From NCBI RefSeq assembly GCF_023156195.1, contig NZ_JAKUKA010000001.1, positions 4,402,001-4,466,000 on the forward strand: a stretch of DNA of 64,000 bases. The letters run 5' to 3'. The notes under the pieces were generated by a model. It was not told the origin of the DNA. It worked only from the letters and a program-made list of their open reading frames with translations, and made no database searches. Positions 48,399-59,053 of the stretch are shown here, one piece after another. Origin of the DNA: Chitinophaga sedimenti (GTDB lineage: Bacteria > Bacteroidota > Bacteroidia > Chitinophagales > Chitinophagaceae). The position numbers and the translations under genes were made by a program. Each line of letters starts with the position of its first letter. The stretch's first letter is position 1.

Positions 48399-48914
48399 TT
48401 ACTTTTTTACGCCAAGGGTCTTCAATATATCCTCGCTTTTGTCCAGTTTCGGATCAGAGAAAATAACGGTTATCCCGGCCGATTTATCCAGTACGAAGTC
48501 GTACATCCCGGAAGCCGCCATCTTTTGTACGGCATTGTAAATCCTGTCCTGGATCGGTTTTACCAGTTCTTCTCTTTTCTTAAAGAGATCACCCTCGTAA
48601 CCAAAACGTTTTTTCTGCAACTCCTTCGCGTCTTTTTCCCTTGCCACTATTTCATCTTCCCTTTTGCGTTTCAGCTCCTCTGTCAGCATCACCTGCTCGG
48701 CCTGGTAAGATTTGTACATCTTATCTACGTCCCGGAACTTCGCATCTATCTCTTTCTGCCACTGATCTGCAATGGCGTCCAGTTTTGTTTGCGCTTCCTT
48801 GTAATCGGGGATACTTTCAAGGATGTATTTCGTATCTATCACACAGTAACGCTGCGCTGTTGCGCCAATTACAGTGGTCAGCAATATGGCAGCTGTGATA
48901 AGTAGTTTTTTCAT
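48399..48914 (-). CDS. OmpH/Skp-family periplasmic chaperone (copy 1)
   Basis: An intact protein of 171 residues. It has a signal peptide (LLITAAILLTTVIGATAQ), RYCVIDTKYILESIPDYKEA, a long charged helical arm and FVLDKSAGITVIFSDPKLDK. It differs more from the other two copies than they do from each other. It follows bamA by about 135 bases. Confidence 0.92.
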   Translation of the reverse strand: MKKLLITAAILLTTVIGATAQRYCVIDTKYILESIPDYKEAQTKLDAIADQWQKEIDAKFRDVDKMYKSYQAEQVMLTEELKRKREDEIVAREKDAKELQKKRFGYEGDLFKKREELVKPIQDRIYNAVQKMAASGMYDFVLDKSAGITVIFSDPKLDKSEDILKTLGVKK

Positions 48915-49048
48915 TTTACGTTATTTGAGGGTCGAAATTGCAAATACCATGCCCTAAGCTGTTCTCGCGCGCCTGTCGTCTGTCTGGCCGGGATTTGCAA
49001 TATATAATAATTTGAAAAAATCAGCATTCCCTTTTTCGTCCATCTCTG

Positions 49049-51774
49049 TTATTCCGGTTCGAAGCCCAGCATGAAGGTAAATTTAGCTGCATCTTTCAAA
49101 CCACCGCCCGGTTTCAACCTGTCAAGACCAATACCGTAATCGAAACCTAACAGGCCGAACATCGGCAGGTAGAAGCGTGCGCCCAAACCTACAGACCTGC
49201 GCAGGCGGAACGGGTTATAGTCTTTAAAGTCGCGGTAACCATTGGCTGCCTCCGGGAACGCCAGACCAAAGATCGTGGAGCTCGGGTTCAGGCTGAACGG
49301 ATAACGTACTTCCATCACATATTTGTTGAAGATGGTAAAGCCCTGGTAACCTATCGGCTGACCGCTTTCCGGGTTCAGTTTCGGGTTGGAGGTGTAGTAC
49401 AAAGGATAACCACGCTGCGAAATGATATCACGGTCATATACCGCGAAGTTACTCAAACCATCACCACCCAGTTCAAAACGTCCGAACGGCGAAAGTGTTG
49501 TGCGGTCGTTGTAGCTGCCGATGTAACCAAACTTGGTCGCTACTTTCAGTACCAGCGATTTGTTGTCGCTGCCAACCGGTTTGGTCAAAGGCACATACCA
49601 TTCCGCGTTAAAGCGATATTTCTGGTACTCGATAAATTTAAACTGGTCCTGTACCGGTTCGGCCTTGTAATTCCTTTCCGGGTTGAACGTAGAGTACGGC
49701 GGTGTAAACTGACCATACAACATGAAGCTGGAACCACTGCGCGGGAAAATCTGCTGGTCAACCGAAGAACGCGCCAATGTCAGGCGGAAGCTAAGGTTGT
49801 TCGAAATACCGCTGTCGAAGCCAGAAATGTTAAAGTAGTTGAATTTGTTCAGTTTATAACGCTGGTAGTTGATGGAATACATCAGGGAGAAATAGTCATC
49901 CGGCCATTTCAGCTGTTTACCCAGCGAGATAGAACCGCCCATTACACGGAAGTAAGCACCCGCGTTGGTAACGGTCTGACCATAATACTCGGCGTACGCG
50001 TTCGGGTTCTGGTAAGTACTGTAGAAGCTTACAGAGAACGGGTTACGTTTTTGCCGCCCAGCCAGGGTTCTGTGAACGAGAAGTTATAGGAACGGTATGC
50101 TTTACCATTGGAGGAGATGCGAACAGACAGTTTCTGGCCGTCGCCGCTCGGTAAAGGATCCCAGGTTTCTTTTCTGAAGATGTTTTTAATAGAGAAGTTA
50201 TTGAAGGTAACACCTGTGGTACCGGTCAAACCGATGTAACCACCCCATCCTGCAGACAGCTCCAACTGGTCGTTGGCTCTTTCTACTACGGTGTAATCAA
50301 TATCCACTGTACCACGGCTTGCGTCCGGCACCGGCGTAATACCGATTTTCTCAGGATCGAAGAAGCCAAGGGTAGAGATCTCACGTTGAGAACGGATCAG
50401 GTTTGCGCGGCTGAAGTCGTCACCGGGGAAGGTGCGCAGCTCGCGGATCACCACGTGATCGTTCGTTTTTTCGTTACCTGCCAGGGTAATGGCGTTGATC
50501 GTCGCTTTCGGTCCTTCCACCATACGGATCTCGTAGTCGATGGTATCGCCGCGGATGCCGATTTCAACCGGGTCAATACGGAAGAACAGGTAACCGAAGT
50601 CCATGTAGTACCCGGTGATGTCGCCGCCTTCGGGGCTCATTTGTTTACCGAGGCGTTTTTCGAGCAGTTCCGGGTTATATACGTCGCCTTTTTTGATTGC
50701 GAGGATGCGTGCCAGAACGGAGTCGCTGTACACGGTATTACCTTTCCAGCCAATGTTACCGAAGTAGTATTTTTACCTTCTTCCACCTCAATATCGATGT
50801 TGAGGTTATTGCGGTAGGAAGGATAAGTAGTATCGCGTACGATCACCGCATCGCGGTAACCCTGGGCATTGTAGTACGCGATCAGCTTTTCTTTATCTTC
50901 AAAATATTTACCGTCGTTGAACTTCGAGTTGGCGAATACGTGAAAGCGGAAGTAAGGGTCCAGCGCCTCCGGGGTGCGGGTGGCAGAAAGGAAACCCATT
51001 TCTTTCCAGTAGTCGGATTTCTCTTTTACGCTGTCAACATATACTGTTTTATCATCGGGGTGCAGGGTGAGCCGGCTCATCTCCTTGGTACCCTTCATTT
51101 TCTTTTTCAGTTTATTGTCTGCCAGGTTGTAGTTACCCACGAAGTTGATGGAGTTCACCCGCACTTTACCACCTTTGCTCACGTAGAAGAGCACTTTTGC
51201 GCTGTTCTGCTGGCGGGGATCGTTTTGCTCCTCTACCCGGGTTACTACGTTACGGAAACCTTTGTCCGCATAGTAGTTATGTATCTGGGTAACGGCGTTC
51301 TGCTTGAGTGCTTCGGTTACCACGCTTCCTTTACGGAGGCCGATTTTGGTAACCAGTTCATCCTTTTCAGACTTTTTGATGCCGATGAACTCCCGGTACT
51401 CATACGGGGCTTTTCGGTCAGTTCTATTTCGAGCCAGATTTTATTGGCTTCTATTTTAGTAATGTAGATGGCAATGTTGGAGAAGAAGCGCTGCGACCAG
51501 AGGGTAGCAATTGTTTTCGAAAGTGATCACCCGGCAGGATCACTTTGTCGCCCACATTGAGGCCAGACAGCGAGATGAGCAGCTGTTTGTCCAGGAATTG
51601 CGTGCCGGAAATGGCGATGTCGGCTATTTCGTACTGTTGTGGATTGTCCAGGTCCAGTGGCACGGCTTCTGGTTGTTTGGTTGGGAGGGTGTCTTTCTGC
51701 TGGGCAGACACACTCATTCCTGCACTGCAACATAACACTATGGCCAGTAAGCTTTTAGGAAACAATTTCTTCAT
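49049..51774 (-). CDS. bamA: Outer-membrane protein assembly factor BamA (four frameshifts)
   Basis: About 910 residues. A signal peptide (MKKLFPKSLLAIVLCCSAGM) is followed by POTRA domains (IADIAISGTQFLDKQLLISL; VRVNSINFVGNYNLADNKLK; ATINAITLAGNEKTNDHVVI) and an Omp85 barrel. The barrel contains the region RFELGGDGLSNF and ends in TFMLGFEPE, near the expected C-terminal strand. It folds and inserts outer-membrane proteins. Breaks are in A-runs near 51514-51517, 51408-51411, 50771-50775 and 50047-50051. One added A in each gives a continuous protein. The gene is essential, so these are almost certainly sequence errors. It overlaps uppS by 20 bases. Confidence 0.95.
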
Positions 51775-52515
51775 TCTGCTGTATTTGGTCGCTTGTTTTG
51801 CCAAAACGACGTTCTCTGGTTTGAAAATTTAAGATGGCTTCGTATAGGTTCTCTTTTCTAAAGTCCGGCCAGCGCGTATTGGTGAAATACAGCTCTGCGT
51901 AAGCCAACTGGTAAAGTAAGAAGTTACTGATACGGCATTCTCCACTTGTCCTTATCATTAATTCGGGGTCCGGGATTTTGCGGTGCACAGGTATTTTTCC
52001 CAGACCTCTGGTGTTACGTCCTCAGGTTGTAATTTGCCATCGCGGGTATCTTTCGCGATGTTGCGGGCCGCGCGTACAATTTCCCACCGGGAGCTGTAGC
52101 TAAGCGCCATTACCAGGTTTAACCCGGTATTGTTCTCTGTAATCGTCATGGCCTCCTCCATCTCCAGGCGTGCATTGCCAGGTAGCATTTCCATATCACC
52201 GATTACGTGCAACCGGATGTTATTTTTGGAAAGCGTGGCCACCTCCTTGCGGATAGTGCTGACGAGCAGTTCCATGATGCCATTCACTTCATAAGCCGGG
52301 CGGTCCCAGTTCTCGGTAGAAAAAGCATATAAGGTAAGATATCCTACCCCTAATTCTGCACAGGCTTCTACGATATTCCGCACACTTTCCACTCCCTCGT
52401 GATGCCCATACAACCGGTCCTGTCCGCGTTCTTTAGCCCATCGGCCGTTGCCGTCCATAATGACGGCGATGTGACGCGGCATACGCTGCAGGTCTAATTG
52501 ATCCTTCAAACTCAT
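51755..52515 (-). CDS. uppS: Isoprenyl (undecaprenyl) diphosphate synthase (one frameshift)
   Basis: About 253 residues. It makes the C55 lipid carrier of cell-wall and polysaccharide synthesis. Family marks are HIAVIMDGNGRWAKERGQDR (catalytic Asp), YLTLYAFSTENWDRP, ALSYSSRWEIVRAARN and, after the break at about 51982, DPELMIRTSGECRISNFLLY and the closing WPDFRKENLYEAI. Its product also serves the exopolysaccharide locus in this window. It lies between porG and bamA. Confidence 0.95.
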
Positions 52516-52667
52516 GTATGTAGGCGTGTTAATACAGATTTACTAAAAGTGTGCAAAGATACAAAAATACCCTTATGGAGCTACCCGCCAAGAGAGGCAG
52601 GTTGTTTTAACGTAGTTTTAACGGAAAGCCGCTAAAACGTTAAAAAAACTTTATCTACATAATGCGC

Positions 52668-52687
52668 AAAGGCCCAGTGGATGGGCC
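52668..52687 (-). terminator. Weak hairpin between porG-like gene and uppS
   Basis: GGCCCA and TGGGCC form a 6-bp stem followed by only three T on the minus strand. Partial termination is possible. Confidence 0.4.
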
Positions 52688-52689
52688 TA

Positions 52690-53559
52690 TCAGAATTTGC
52701 ATTTATAGGAAGTGAAGAGGATGCCAAAAGTAATTTCAACCGAGGCAAAATGATCCCTGTCGCGGCTATTTCCACGCTGCCTGCCGGCTACCCCGATCGT
52801 TTGACCAACGGCCGAGGAACGGTCCTGTAAGATCGCCGCCATCGTCGGCTGCCCGTCGGGCCCCAGGGGGAAGTTATCCACGCCGATGTAAGTGGTGCTC
52901 ACATCATCCAGGTAATCGGTGCCGGTGAAGCGGTACAATACTTCCACGCCCAGGTTCATGCGGCTGTTGATGCTGTATTTTACGCCGCCGCCGATCAGCC
53001 ACGCATAGTTGATCAGGCTGTATGTTTTACGGTCCGGGTACGCTGCCAGTCCCCGGCCTTCGGTACGCATCGGTTCCAGGAAATACTTCTGCCCCTGGTA
53101 CATGGCGTACGGGTTAAAGTGAAAAATCGACATACCGCCTGTAAAATAGGGGGTAAAGCGGTATTCCTCGCTCCCGGGTTCAAAACGGAAAAAGTTAAAG
53201 TCGCCCTGTAAAGCCAGTTCGTAGATGTCCGAATTAAAACTCAGGTTGCGGCTTTTCTGGAATTCGTTGGTATTGTACACGTCGGAGTAGCCCAGTTGCG
53301 AAAAGCGGAAGTGCGCCCTGGCGCCTACATAATCGTTGAAGTATTTGCGGTAGTAGATACCTACGGTCGGCTTAATGGCATTGAGTGCATACCGGGTGTT
53401 GAGGTCCCCGAAATAGTGGGCGCCGCCGGCTGTAAAGCCCAGCTCCCCGGTATATTGCAATTCTTTCTGCGCGCTGGCAGTTGCTCCCGTGAGGCACAAA
53501 AAAGCGATGCCCAGCCCAAAGGCCTTTAAACACTGCAAATAGTTGATTGGATGACGCAT
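52690..53559 (-). CDS. porG: PorG-like outer-membrane beta-barrel protein (DUF6089)
   Basis: An intact protein of 289 residues from ATG 53559; an upstream TTG adds 15 residues before the signal peptide. After the signal (LGIAFLCLTGATASAQ) comes GFTAGGAHYFGDLNTRYALN. Barrel strands follow (PTVGIYYRKYFNDYVGARAH; YFTGGMSIFHFNPYAMYQGQ), with the DHFASVEITFGILF terminus. PorG is an outer-membrane part of the type IX secretion system. In Porphyromonas the porG-uppS-bamA order is the same, which supports the name. Assignment rests on family likeness and synteny. Confidence 0.8.
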   Translation of the reverse strand: MRHPINYLQCLKAFGLGIAFLCLTGATASAQKELQYTGELGFTAGGAHYFGDLNTRYALNAIKPTVGIYYRKYFNDYVGARAHFRFSQLGYSDVYNTNEFQKSRNLSFNSDIYELALQGDFNFFRFEPGSEEYRFTPYFTGGMSIFHFNPYAMYQGQKYFLEPMRTEGRGLAAYPDRKTYSLINYAWLIGGGVKYSINSRMNLGVEVLYRFTGTDYLDDVSTTYIGVDNFPLGPDGQPTMAAILQDRSSAVGQTIGVAGRQRGNSRDRDHFASVEITFGILFTSYKCKF

Positions 53560-53612
53560 AAACAAGACTAAAAACGTAAAATACAGCTTTTTGGTATGGA
53601 ACAAAGCGGCGT

Positions 53613-54496
53613 TTACTTCCCGCGGTTACGGGTATCGATACCCCAAAGCAATTTATTGCGCAGGGTATGCAGGAAGTTGGCCTCGTTCATCCGCAGCAGC
53701 TTCATGGGGAAAGCCTCCTTTTTCACGGCCAGTTGCACACGGTTATCGATAATCTCCATCCGTGAGTCCAGCGTGCAGATAAACTGGTCGCTCCGGCCTT
53801 CAATTTCAAAAGAAAGTACTGGTCGTCCGGAATAACGAGCGGACGAACATTCAGGTTGTGCGGGGCAACCGGGGTAATTACAAAGTTACTCGCCTCGGGA
53901 AACACAATAGGGCCGCCGCAACTGAGCGAGTAACCGGTAGAGCCGGTAGGCGTGGCCACAATAAGGCCATCTGCCCAATAGGTATTGAGAAACTCGCCGT
54001 TCAGGTAGGTATGCACCTTCACCATCGCGGACGTATCTTTTTATGGATCGTGAATTCGTTCAGGGCATAAGGCACGTCGCCGAACAGGGGCACACTGGCA
54101 TCCGGTGAATGAGGCTACGTTCGTCCACCACGTAACTGCGCGCCACCAGGGCGCGTACCAGCTGGTGAATATCTTCGCGGCCGGTCGTGGCCAAAAAGCC
54201 GAGGCGGCCGAAGTTCACGCCCAGTACGGGAATATCTTTGTCGCGCACGAATGTAACGGTATCCAGCAGGGTACCGTCGCCACCCAGACTGATCAGACAT
54301 TCCACTTTGGCGGTGAGGCCCGCGCCGTCGGAGAATGTTTCCACTTCCCGGCTCAGTTCCAGGCGTAGCCGTAATTCCTTGTAAAAAGGTTCATAGATCA
54401 CGGGGTAATTTCCTGTCGCAGCAATTCATTGAGCAACAGCCTGATATCATCTATGTCATCTTCATTGAATCCCCTGCTGTAAATAGCGATCTGCAT
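53613..54496 (-). CDS. nadK: NAD kinase (four frameshifts)
   Basis: About 296 residues. It phosphorylates NAD to NADP. The GGDGT motif is in LISLGGDGTLLDTVTFVRDK, the second block is GVNFGRLGFLAT, and TPTGSTGYSLSCGGPIV is the conserved substrate loop. Breaks near 54402 (CCG should be CCCG), 54108, 54039 (A5 should be A6) and 53815 split it into five pieces. Joined, it runs from ATG 54496 (MQIAIYSRGFNEDDIDD) to TAA 53613. Being essential, it is expected to be intact in the organism. Confidence 0.94.
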
Positions 54497-54522
54497 GCGC
54501 AAAAATTAGTTGACGTTAACGG

Positions 54523-55936
54523 TTACATGTCCAGCTTAGCGTGTAAAAATAGTCCTTTTTCGCCGAACTGGTTAACGCTGTATTCGAAGCGGATGGCGGT
54601 ATCGTAAAACGACACGATTTCCAGTCCGGCGCCGCCGCTGTATAACATCCGGTTGTTAAGGAAGCCATCGCCCGGGAATTTGCTGTAGGTATAACCCGCA
54701 TCGGCATACGCTTTCGCGAAAATGCGGACGGGCACCTGGCTGAACTTCCGCGGCACCACGGGCAGGCGGAAACTGGTGGCGAGCAGCTGCTGGCGTAACG
54801 TAGATTTAACGATCGCGAAGCTGGTACCATCCACTACATAGTATTCATATCCTCTTAAATAATCATCATTATAGCCCATTGCCTTTTGGGCTACATAGGG
54901 CTGTTCGGCACTGAACTTAGCCTGTGCCCGCAAACCCAATGCCCCGTAGGTTTTAGGCGCCAGCTGCCAGTATTTCGCTACCCGTAAACGGATGCGCAGG
55001 TTGTTGATATCGTCGAGCGGCGGAATGCCTGTTTTTTCCAGCTCCCCTGTATGGATATACCTTTCAGCGGAAACTGCCAGCTGTCGGCATCCCGGTAACT
55101 CACCCGGTACAGGAAGGTCAGGAAACGTGCACGGGTGCGGCCATCACCAGGTATTGCGGGTTGCGGATCGCAACAGAGTCGTCTACATTCTCGTCGTTAT
55201 ATGTGAGGTAAGCCTGGTGGCGGGTATTGATCGCTTTGCGATAGGTATAACTGATGCCGGCTGAAAAATTGCGGCGCAGGAAATCGTCGCGGCGGTAGAA
55301 GTGTTGTTTGTTATCGGCAGTGCTATCGTTTACCTCCCGGTTACGGCTATAGGAAAATACGAAACCGAGGCCGTGACGATATTTCTTATCAACATAAGGA
55401 AGTTCGTAAGCCAGCACCGCACGCTGGGTGTACCCTATCTGCAACTCGGCCTTCATTTCGTCGGCGCGGCCGGTAAGGTTATCCTGGAAAGCTTTTACAC
55501 CGATGTTCACGCGGTCTATGCTACCCTTTTGCTCCACCAGCCACTGGTTAAAGTTGCGATCGGCGAGTTTAAAGATGGGGAACGCGAAGGTGTACCATCG
55601 TTCCCAGACCTCAAACTCGATGTCGGCCTCGTTTCCAACCCAGTTTTTAACATTGGAGGTTACGTTCAGGAACAGGGAGGTGTTGAGTAGTTGCTTGCGC
55701 CTGGCTTCGAGGGTGGCGGATAATTCTTTTAGTTTGATGGTGTCGCCTGGTACGGTACCGAGCTCGCGGAGGATGATGGAGTTGCGTGTTTTCTTATTCC
55801 CTGAAACGATGATGTGGCGTACTACGATGTAGCCTTCGTCACTCACCACCTGCAACGGTTGTGCCGTTTGCCCCCAAACCGGTGCGATCGCCAGTGTGAG
55901 CAGGCAGGGAATAAGCAATTGCAGGCGTCTGTACAT
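54523..55936 (-). CDS. Omp85-family outer-membrane protein (BamA/TamA-like, one POTRA; two frameshifts)
   Basis: About 470 residues. A signal peptide (LLIPCLLTLAIAPVWGQ) is followed by a POTRA-like domain (VVRHIIVSGNKKTRNSIILR). A barrel follows (YELPYVDKKYRHGLGFVFSY; FRLPVVPRKFSQVPVRIFAK), ending in FEYSVNQFGEKGLFLHAKLD. It is half the length of BamA. The role may be insertion of a subset of proteins or lipids; unproven. Breaks lie at about 55140 (one G missing) and about 55050. It sits between nadK and the CBS gene, in a conserved Bacteroidota block. Confidence 0.82.
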
Positions 55937-55940
55937 CAGG

Positions 55941-56611
55941 TTACATGCTCAGGTAGGTCATGAGCAATTCGTAATTTTTCTTTACGAGGTCTTCTTCCAG
56001 TTCTTCACTGAACGTGTATTTGATCACGTAGTTAAAGCGTTCGAAGGTGGCTACGAGCCCCTGTAAATCCTGCCGGTTGGTTTTCAGGAGCACTTCCAGT
56101 TTACCGGTGGCGGGATTGGTGATGGTGTTTACGGAGAGCAGGGTCACGTCGTTGGACTCAGCGATACGCGCGATTTCAGCAAGACTGTAATCGCGCGGAC
56201 CTACTTCCAGCACCACGAGGCCGCCGGGTTCCTTAACACCGTTATACATGGCCAGTACGGCCAGCAGATTATCTTTCGTGATCACGCCCGGTACTCGTTG
56301 TCGCGGTTTACAACAGGCAGGGCAGATAATTTGAAGTCGTGAAAAAGCTTGAGGGCTTCGTAAAAATGAGCGCCTTCCAGGATGGCGGGCTTAAACAGCT
56401 CGCCGGTGGCCTGTTGCAGCAACATGTCCGGGTCTTCCCAGTCAATAACATCATCTTCCTCCAATAACCCCACGTACTTGTTCTCCATGACCATTGGCAG
56501 TTGCGACAGATGATATTCATTCATCAGGCGCAAAGCCTTGGCTCCGGTATCCATCGGATGCAATACCGGTATTACAGATGATATGAGTTCCTGGGCCAGC
56601 ATAATGTTCAT
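55941..56611 (-). CDS. CBS-domain protein (one frameshift)
   Basis: About 223 residues. A CBS pair (ELISSVIPVLHPMDTGAKAL; HFYEALKLFHDFKLSALPVV) is followed by an ACT-like C-terminal region (GGLVVLEVGPRDYSLAEIAR and TGKLEVLLKTNRQDLQGLVA). The break at about 56287 is closed by one G, giving NEYRGVITKDNLL. It may sense adenine nucleotides; the target is unknown. ATG 56611 is preferred over an upstream start with no family likeness. Confidence 0.82.
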
Positions 56612-56770
56612 TTGGATTGTACTGCAATAATAACAAAGAATATTCCAAACGCAGACACTACCAGGCAAAAATTACGGCAGATGGCAAGAAATGGCATAGC
56701 GGTAAAATTGTGCAGGCGCACAGCGAAGGGACATAGACCCCGCGGTAAAATAACGGTCAGGTCTCCGGGC

Positions 56771-57531
56771 TTATTGTTTGAGCTTAGCCAGGAAGGTTTC
56801 CATAATGGCGTTGAATTCCGCCGGTTGTTCCATCATGGGCGCGTGGCCGCATTTGTCAACAAAGTGCAGTTCTGAATTCGGGATGAGTTTTTGAATTCCT
56901 CGCCAACCATCGGTGGGGTGATGGTATCGTTTTGTCCCCAGATCAGGCAGGTAGGCACCGTAATATCCATCAACTCATCGCCAAGATTGTGACGGATGGC
57001 GGATTTGGCCAGTGCGATGATCTTGATCACTTTCAGGCGGTTGTTCACGATATCGAACACCTCGTCTACCAGTTCTTTGGTGGCTATGTTCGGATCGTAG
57101 AAGGTCAGTTCGGTTTTCTTTTTGATATATTCATAATCACCTCTCTTCGGATATGTTTCGCCCATGCCGTTTTCGAAAAGGCCGGAGCTGCCGGTGAGGA
57201 TGAGTGATTTTACGTTTTCCTGGTGTTTCAGGATATAAACCAGCGCAATGTGTCCACCCAGGGAGTTACCCAGCAGGTGAATATTTTGATAGTTCCGGGT
57301 TTCGATAAATTTATGCACATACTTGGCCAGCCCGCCTACAGAAGTATCGAGAATATTGAGGTCCCATAACGGCAGCAAAGGCACTACCACTTTGTGAGTT
57401 TTCCTGAAATGTTCTACCAGGTCCATGAAATTACTCAATGCGCCAAATAGCCCGTGCAGTAATATCAGTGGTTCCCCTTCTCCTTCCTCCACGAATTTAA
57501 ACTTACCCTCTGTTTTGATTTCGTAATGCAT
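56771..57531 (-). CDS. Alpha/beta hydrolase (one frameshift)
   Basis: About 254 residues. The nucleophile elbow is LLGNSLGGHIALVYI (Ser in GNSLGG). The oxyanion loop is PLILLHGLFGALSNFMDLVE and the acid is in LIWGQNDTITPPMVGEEF. The catalytic histidine only appears after the A5 run near 56894-56898 is corrected to A6 (VDKCGHAPMMEQPAEF). This shows that the truncated reading lacks an essential residue. The substrate is unknown. Confidence 0.9.
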
Positions 57532-57606
57532 CGCCTAAGCTTAAAAGTCAATTTTGCGCTAAAATAATTCTTTTTCTTAATTCAAATAATCTTTGAAGCG
57601 AGCAAT

Positions 57607-58146
57607 CTACGTATTTGATTGGGTTGCTGCCTGTTCAAAGAAGTTTTCCAGGTCGCTGAAAATGTCCCGGAAGAAAGGCAATACCTTTCCTATATGCTCT
57701 ACCACCCACGGCCCAATCTTTTCTATATAGGGGTACACCGCCGATTGTAGCTTTATTTCGGGGCTCAGCCAGTATAACTGGTTGGCTATCCACAGCATTA
57801 CGCTGTAAATTATAATAAATATCGTACTGTAAAGTAATATCCCTCCAAGTTTATTGACCCAACCCAGCAAAGCCAGTTCCACCATCTTTTCGAGCAGGTT
57901 GGCGCCCAGCCTTATGAGCAGCACCACGCCGAGAAAAAGTATCAGGAACGACAGTACCGGCAGCCAGCGACCGTGAAAGTTCGCATGTTCCTGCAGGTAA
58001 ACGGAGAGCGTTGAAGACAATTTCAGCGCCGCCGCCAGTCCTATCATGCAGGCCACGAACGAAAACACGGCTACAATCAGCCCCCTGGTAAAGCCCCTGT
58101 ATATGGCAAATACCAAGATAATAGCGAAGATGATGTCTATCGCCAT
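57607..58146 (-). CDS. CvpA-family membrane protein
   Basis: An intact protein of 179 residues with four membrane helices (IFAIILVFAIYRGFTRGLIV; VLSFLILFLGVVLLIRLGAN; GGILLYSTIFIIIYSVMLWI). It begins with the family opening MAIDIIFAI-----Y-GF-RGL. CvpA proteins are linked to colicin V production in E. coli and to envelope integrity elsewhere. It follows the YqeY gene by 3 bases. Confidence 0.87.
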   Translation of the reverse strand: MAIDIIFAIILVFAIYRGFTRGLIVAVFSFVACMIGLAAALKLSSTLSVYLQEHANFHGRWLPVLSFLILFLGVVLLIRLGANLLEKMVELALLGWVNKLGGILLYSTIFIIIYSVMLWIANQLYWLSPEIKLQSAVYPYIEKIGPWVVEHIGKVLPFFRDIFSDLENFFEQAATQSNT

Positions 58147-58149
58147 CGC

Positions 58150-58602
58150 CTATTTCGCTAATAATTCTTTTACCAGCCCGGAAATCATTTTACCGTCGGC
58201 TTTACCCGCCAGCTGTTTGGTGGCCACGCCCATTACCTTACCCATATCGCCGGGACCGGCAGCACCTACCTGTGCGATAATACCTGTTAGTATTTCGCGA
58301 ACTTCGGCTTCGTCCAGCTGCTTGGGCAGGAAGCGTTCAATCACCTGCAATTCTTCTTCTTCCTTTACAGCGAGGTCCTCACGGTTTTGCTGACGGAAAA
58401 TATCGAGGGAGTCTTTTCTTTGTTTGGCAAGTTTCTGCAGGATCTTCTGCTCATCCGCTTCGGAGATTTCACCATTGGCCCCTTCGGCGGTTTTAGCCAC
58501 CAGGATGGCGGCTTTGATGGCGCGGAGGCTGCGCAGGTCTACTTCATTCCTGGCCAGCATCGCCGTTTTGATGGCGTCGTTTATAGTTTGTTCTAACGGC
58601 AT
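58150..58602 (-). CDS. GatB/YqeY domain protein
   Basis: An intact protein of 150 residues. The YqeY pattern is seen: MPLEQTINDAIKTAMLARNE at the start, then RSLRAIKAAILVAKTAEG, the acidic KEEEELQVIERFLPKQLDEA, and GKVMGVATKQLAGKADGKMI near the end. It resembles the tRNA-binding tail of GatB and may help aminoacyl-tRNA quality control. Confidence 0.9.
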   Translation of the reverse strand: MPLEQTINDAIKTAMLARNEVDLRSLRAIKAAILVAKTAEGANGEISEADEQKILQKLAKQRKDSLDIFRQQNREDLAVKEEEELQVIERFLPKQLDEAEVREILTGIIAQVGAAGPGDMGKVMGVATKQLAGKADGKMISGLVKELLAK

Positions 58603-58670
58603 AATCGTTGTTTTAAGCTACGCTTGGTTAACCTGGTTGTTGAAAGTTACGTAAGATGCAATATTTTTCG

Positions 58671-59020
58671 TTATTGCTTCGCCTGTTCCTTCAGTTTTTC
58701 TTCGAACTTTTTGTTGAAGTCTGGGCAAACTTACGCAGGTCGTTGCTCATGTCGTGGTAAGGCGTAGCACGCTGGAAAGTGTCGGCCATGGTCATCAGCG
58801 TCTGGAAAAAGAAATCAGCCATCTCGTCGACCATCATCTGTTTTGTCCACAGGTCGATGCGCATCGCTGTTTTTTCATCGCCGTCCCAAAAAGCGAGCAT
58901 CATTGCTTTGGCCTTTCTCATACGCTCGGCGGAACTGTCCGTTGCGTCCCACTCGATCGACTCGGGCACTTTCTGGTCATCCAACCCTACATTTATCTGA
59001 ATAGTAGATACTTTACTCAT
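58671..59020 (-). CDS. gldC: Gliding motility protein GldC (frameshift near 3' end)
   Basis: About 117 residues. GldC is a small cytoplasmic protein required for normal Bacteroidota gliding. The pattern IQINVGLDDQKVPESIEWDA and MRIDLWTKQMMVDEMADFFF, then TPYHDMSNDLRKFA is diagnostic. A missing G near 58728 changes the end. Restored, it reads AQDFNKKFEEKLKEQAKQ and stops at 58671. Its presence, with the PorG-like protein, suggests a gliding/type IX secretion lineage. Confidence 0.92.
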
Positions 59021-59053
59021 CTGGTGTTTAAATTTTGAACGGCAAAAATAGTG

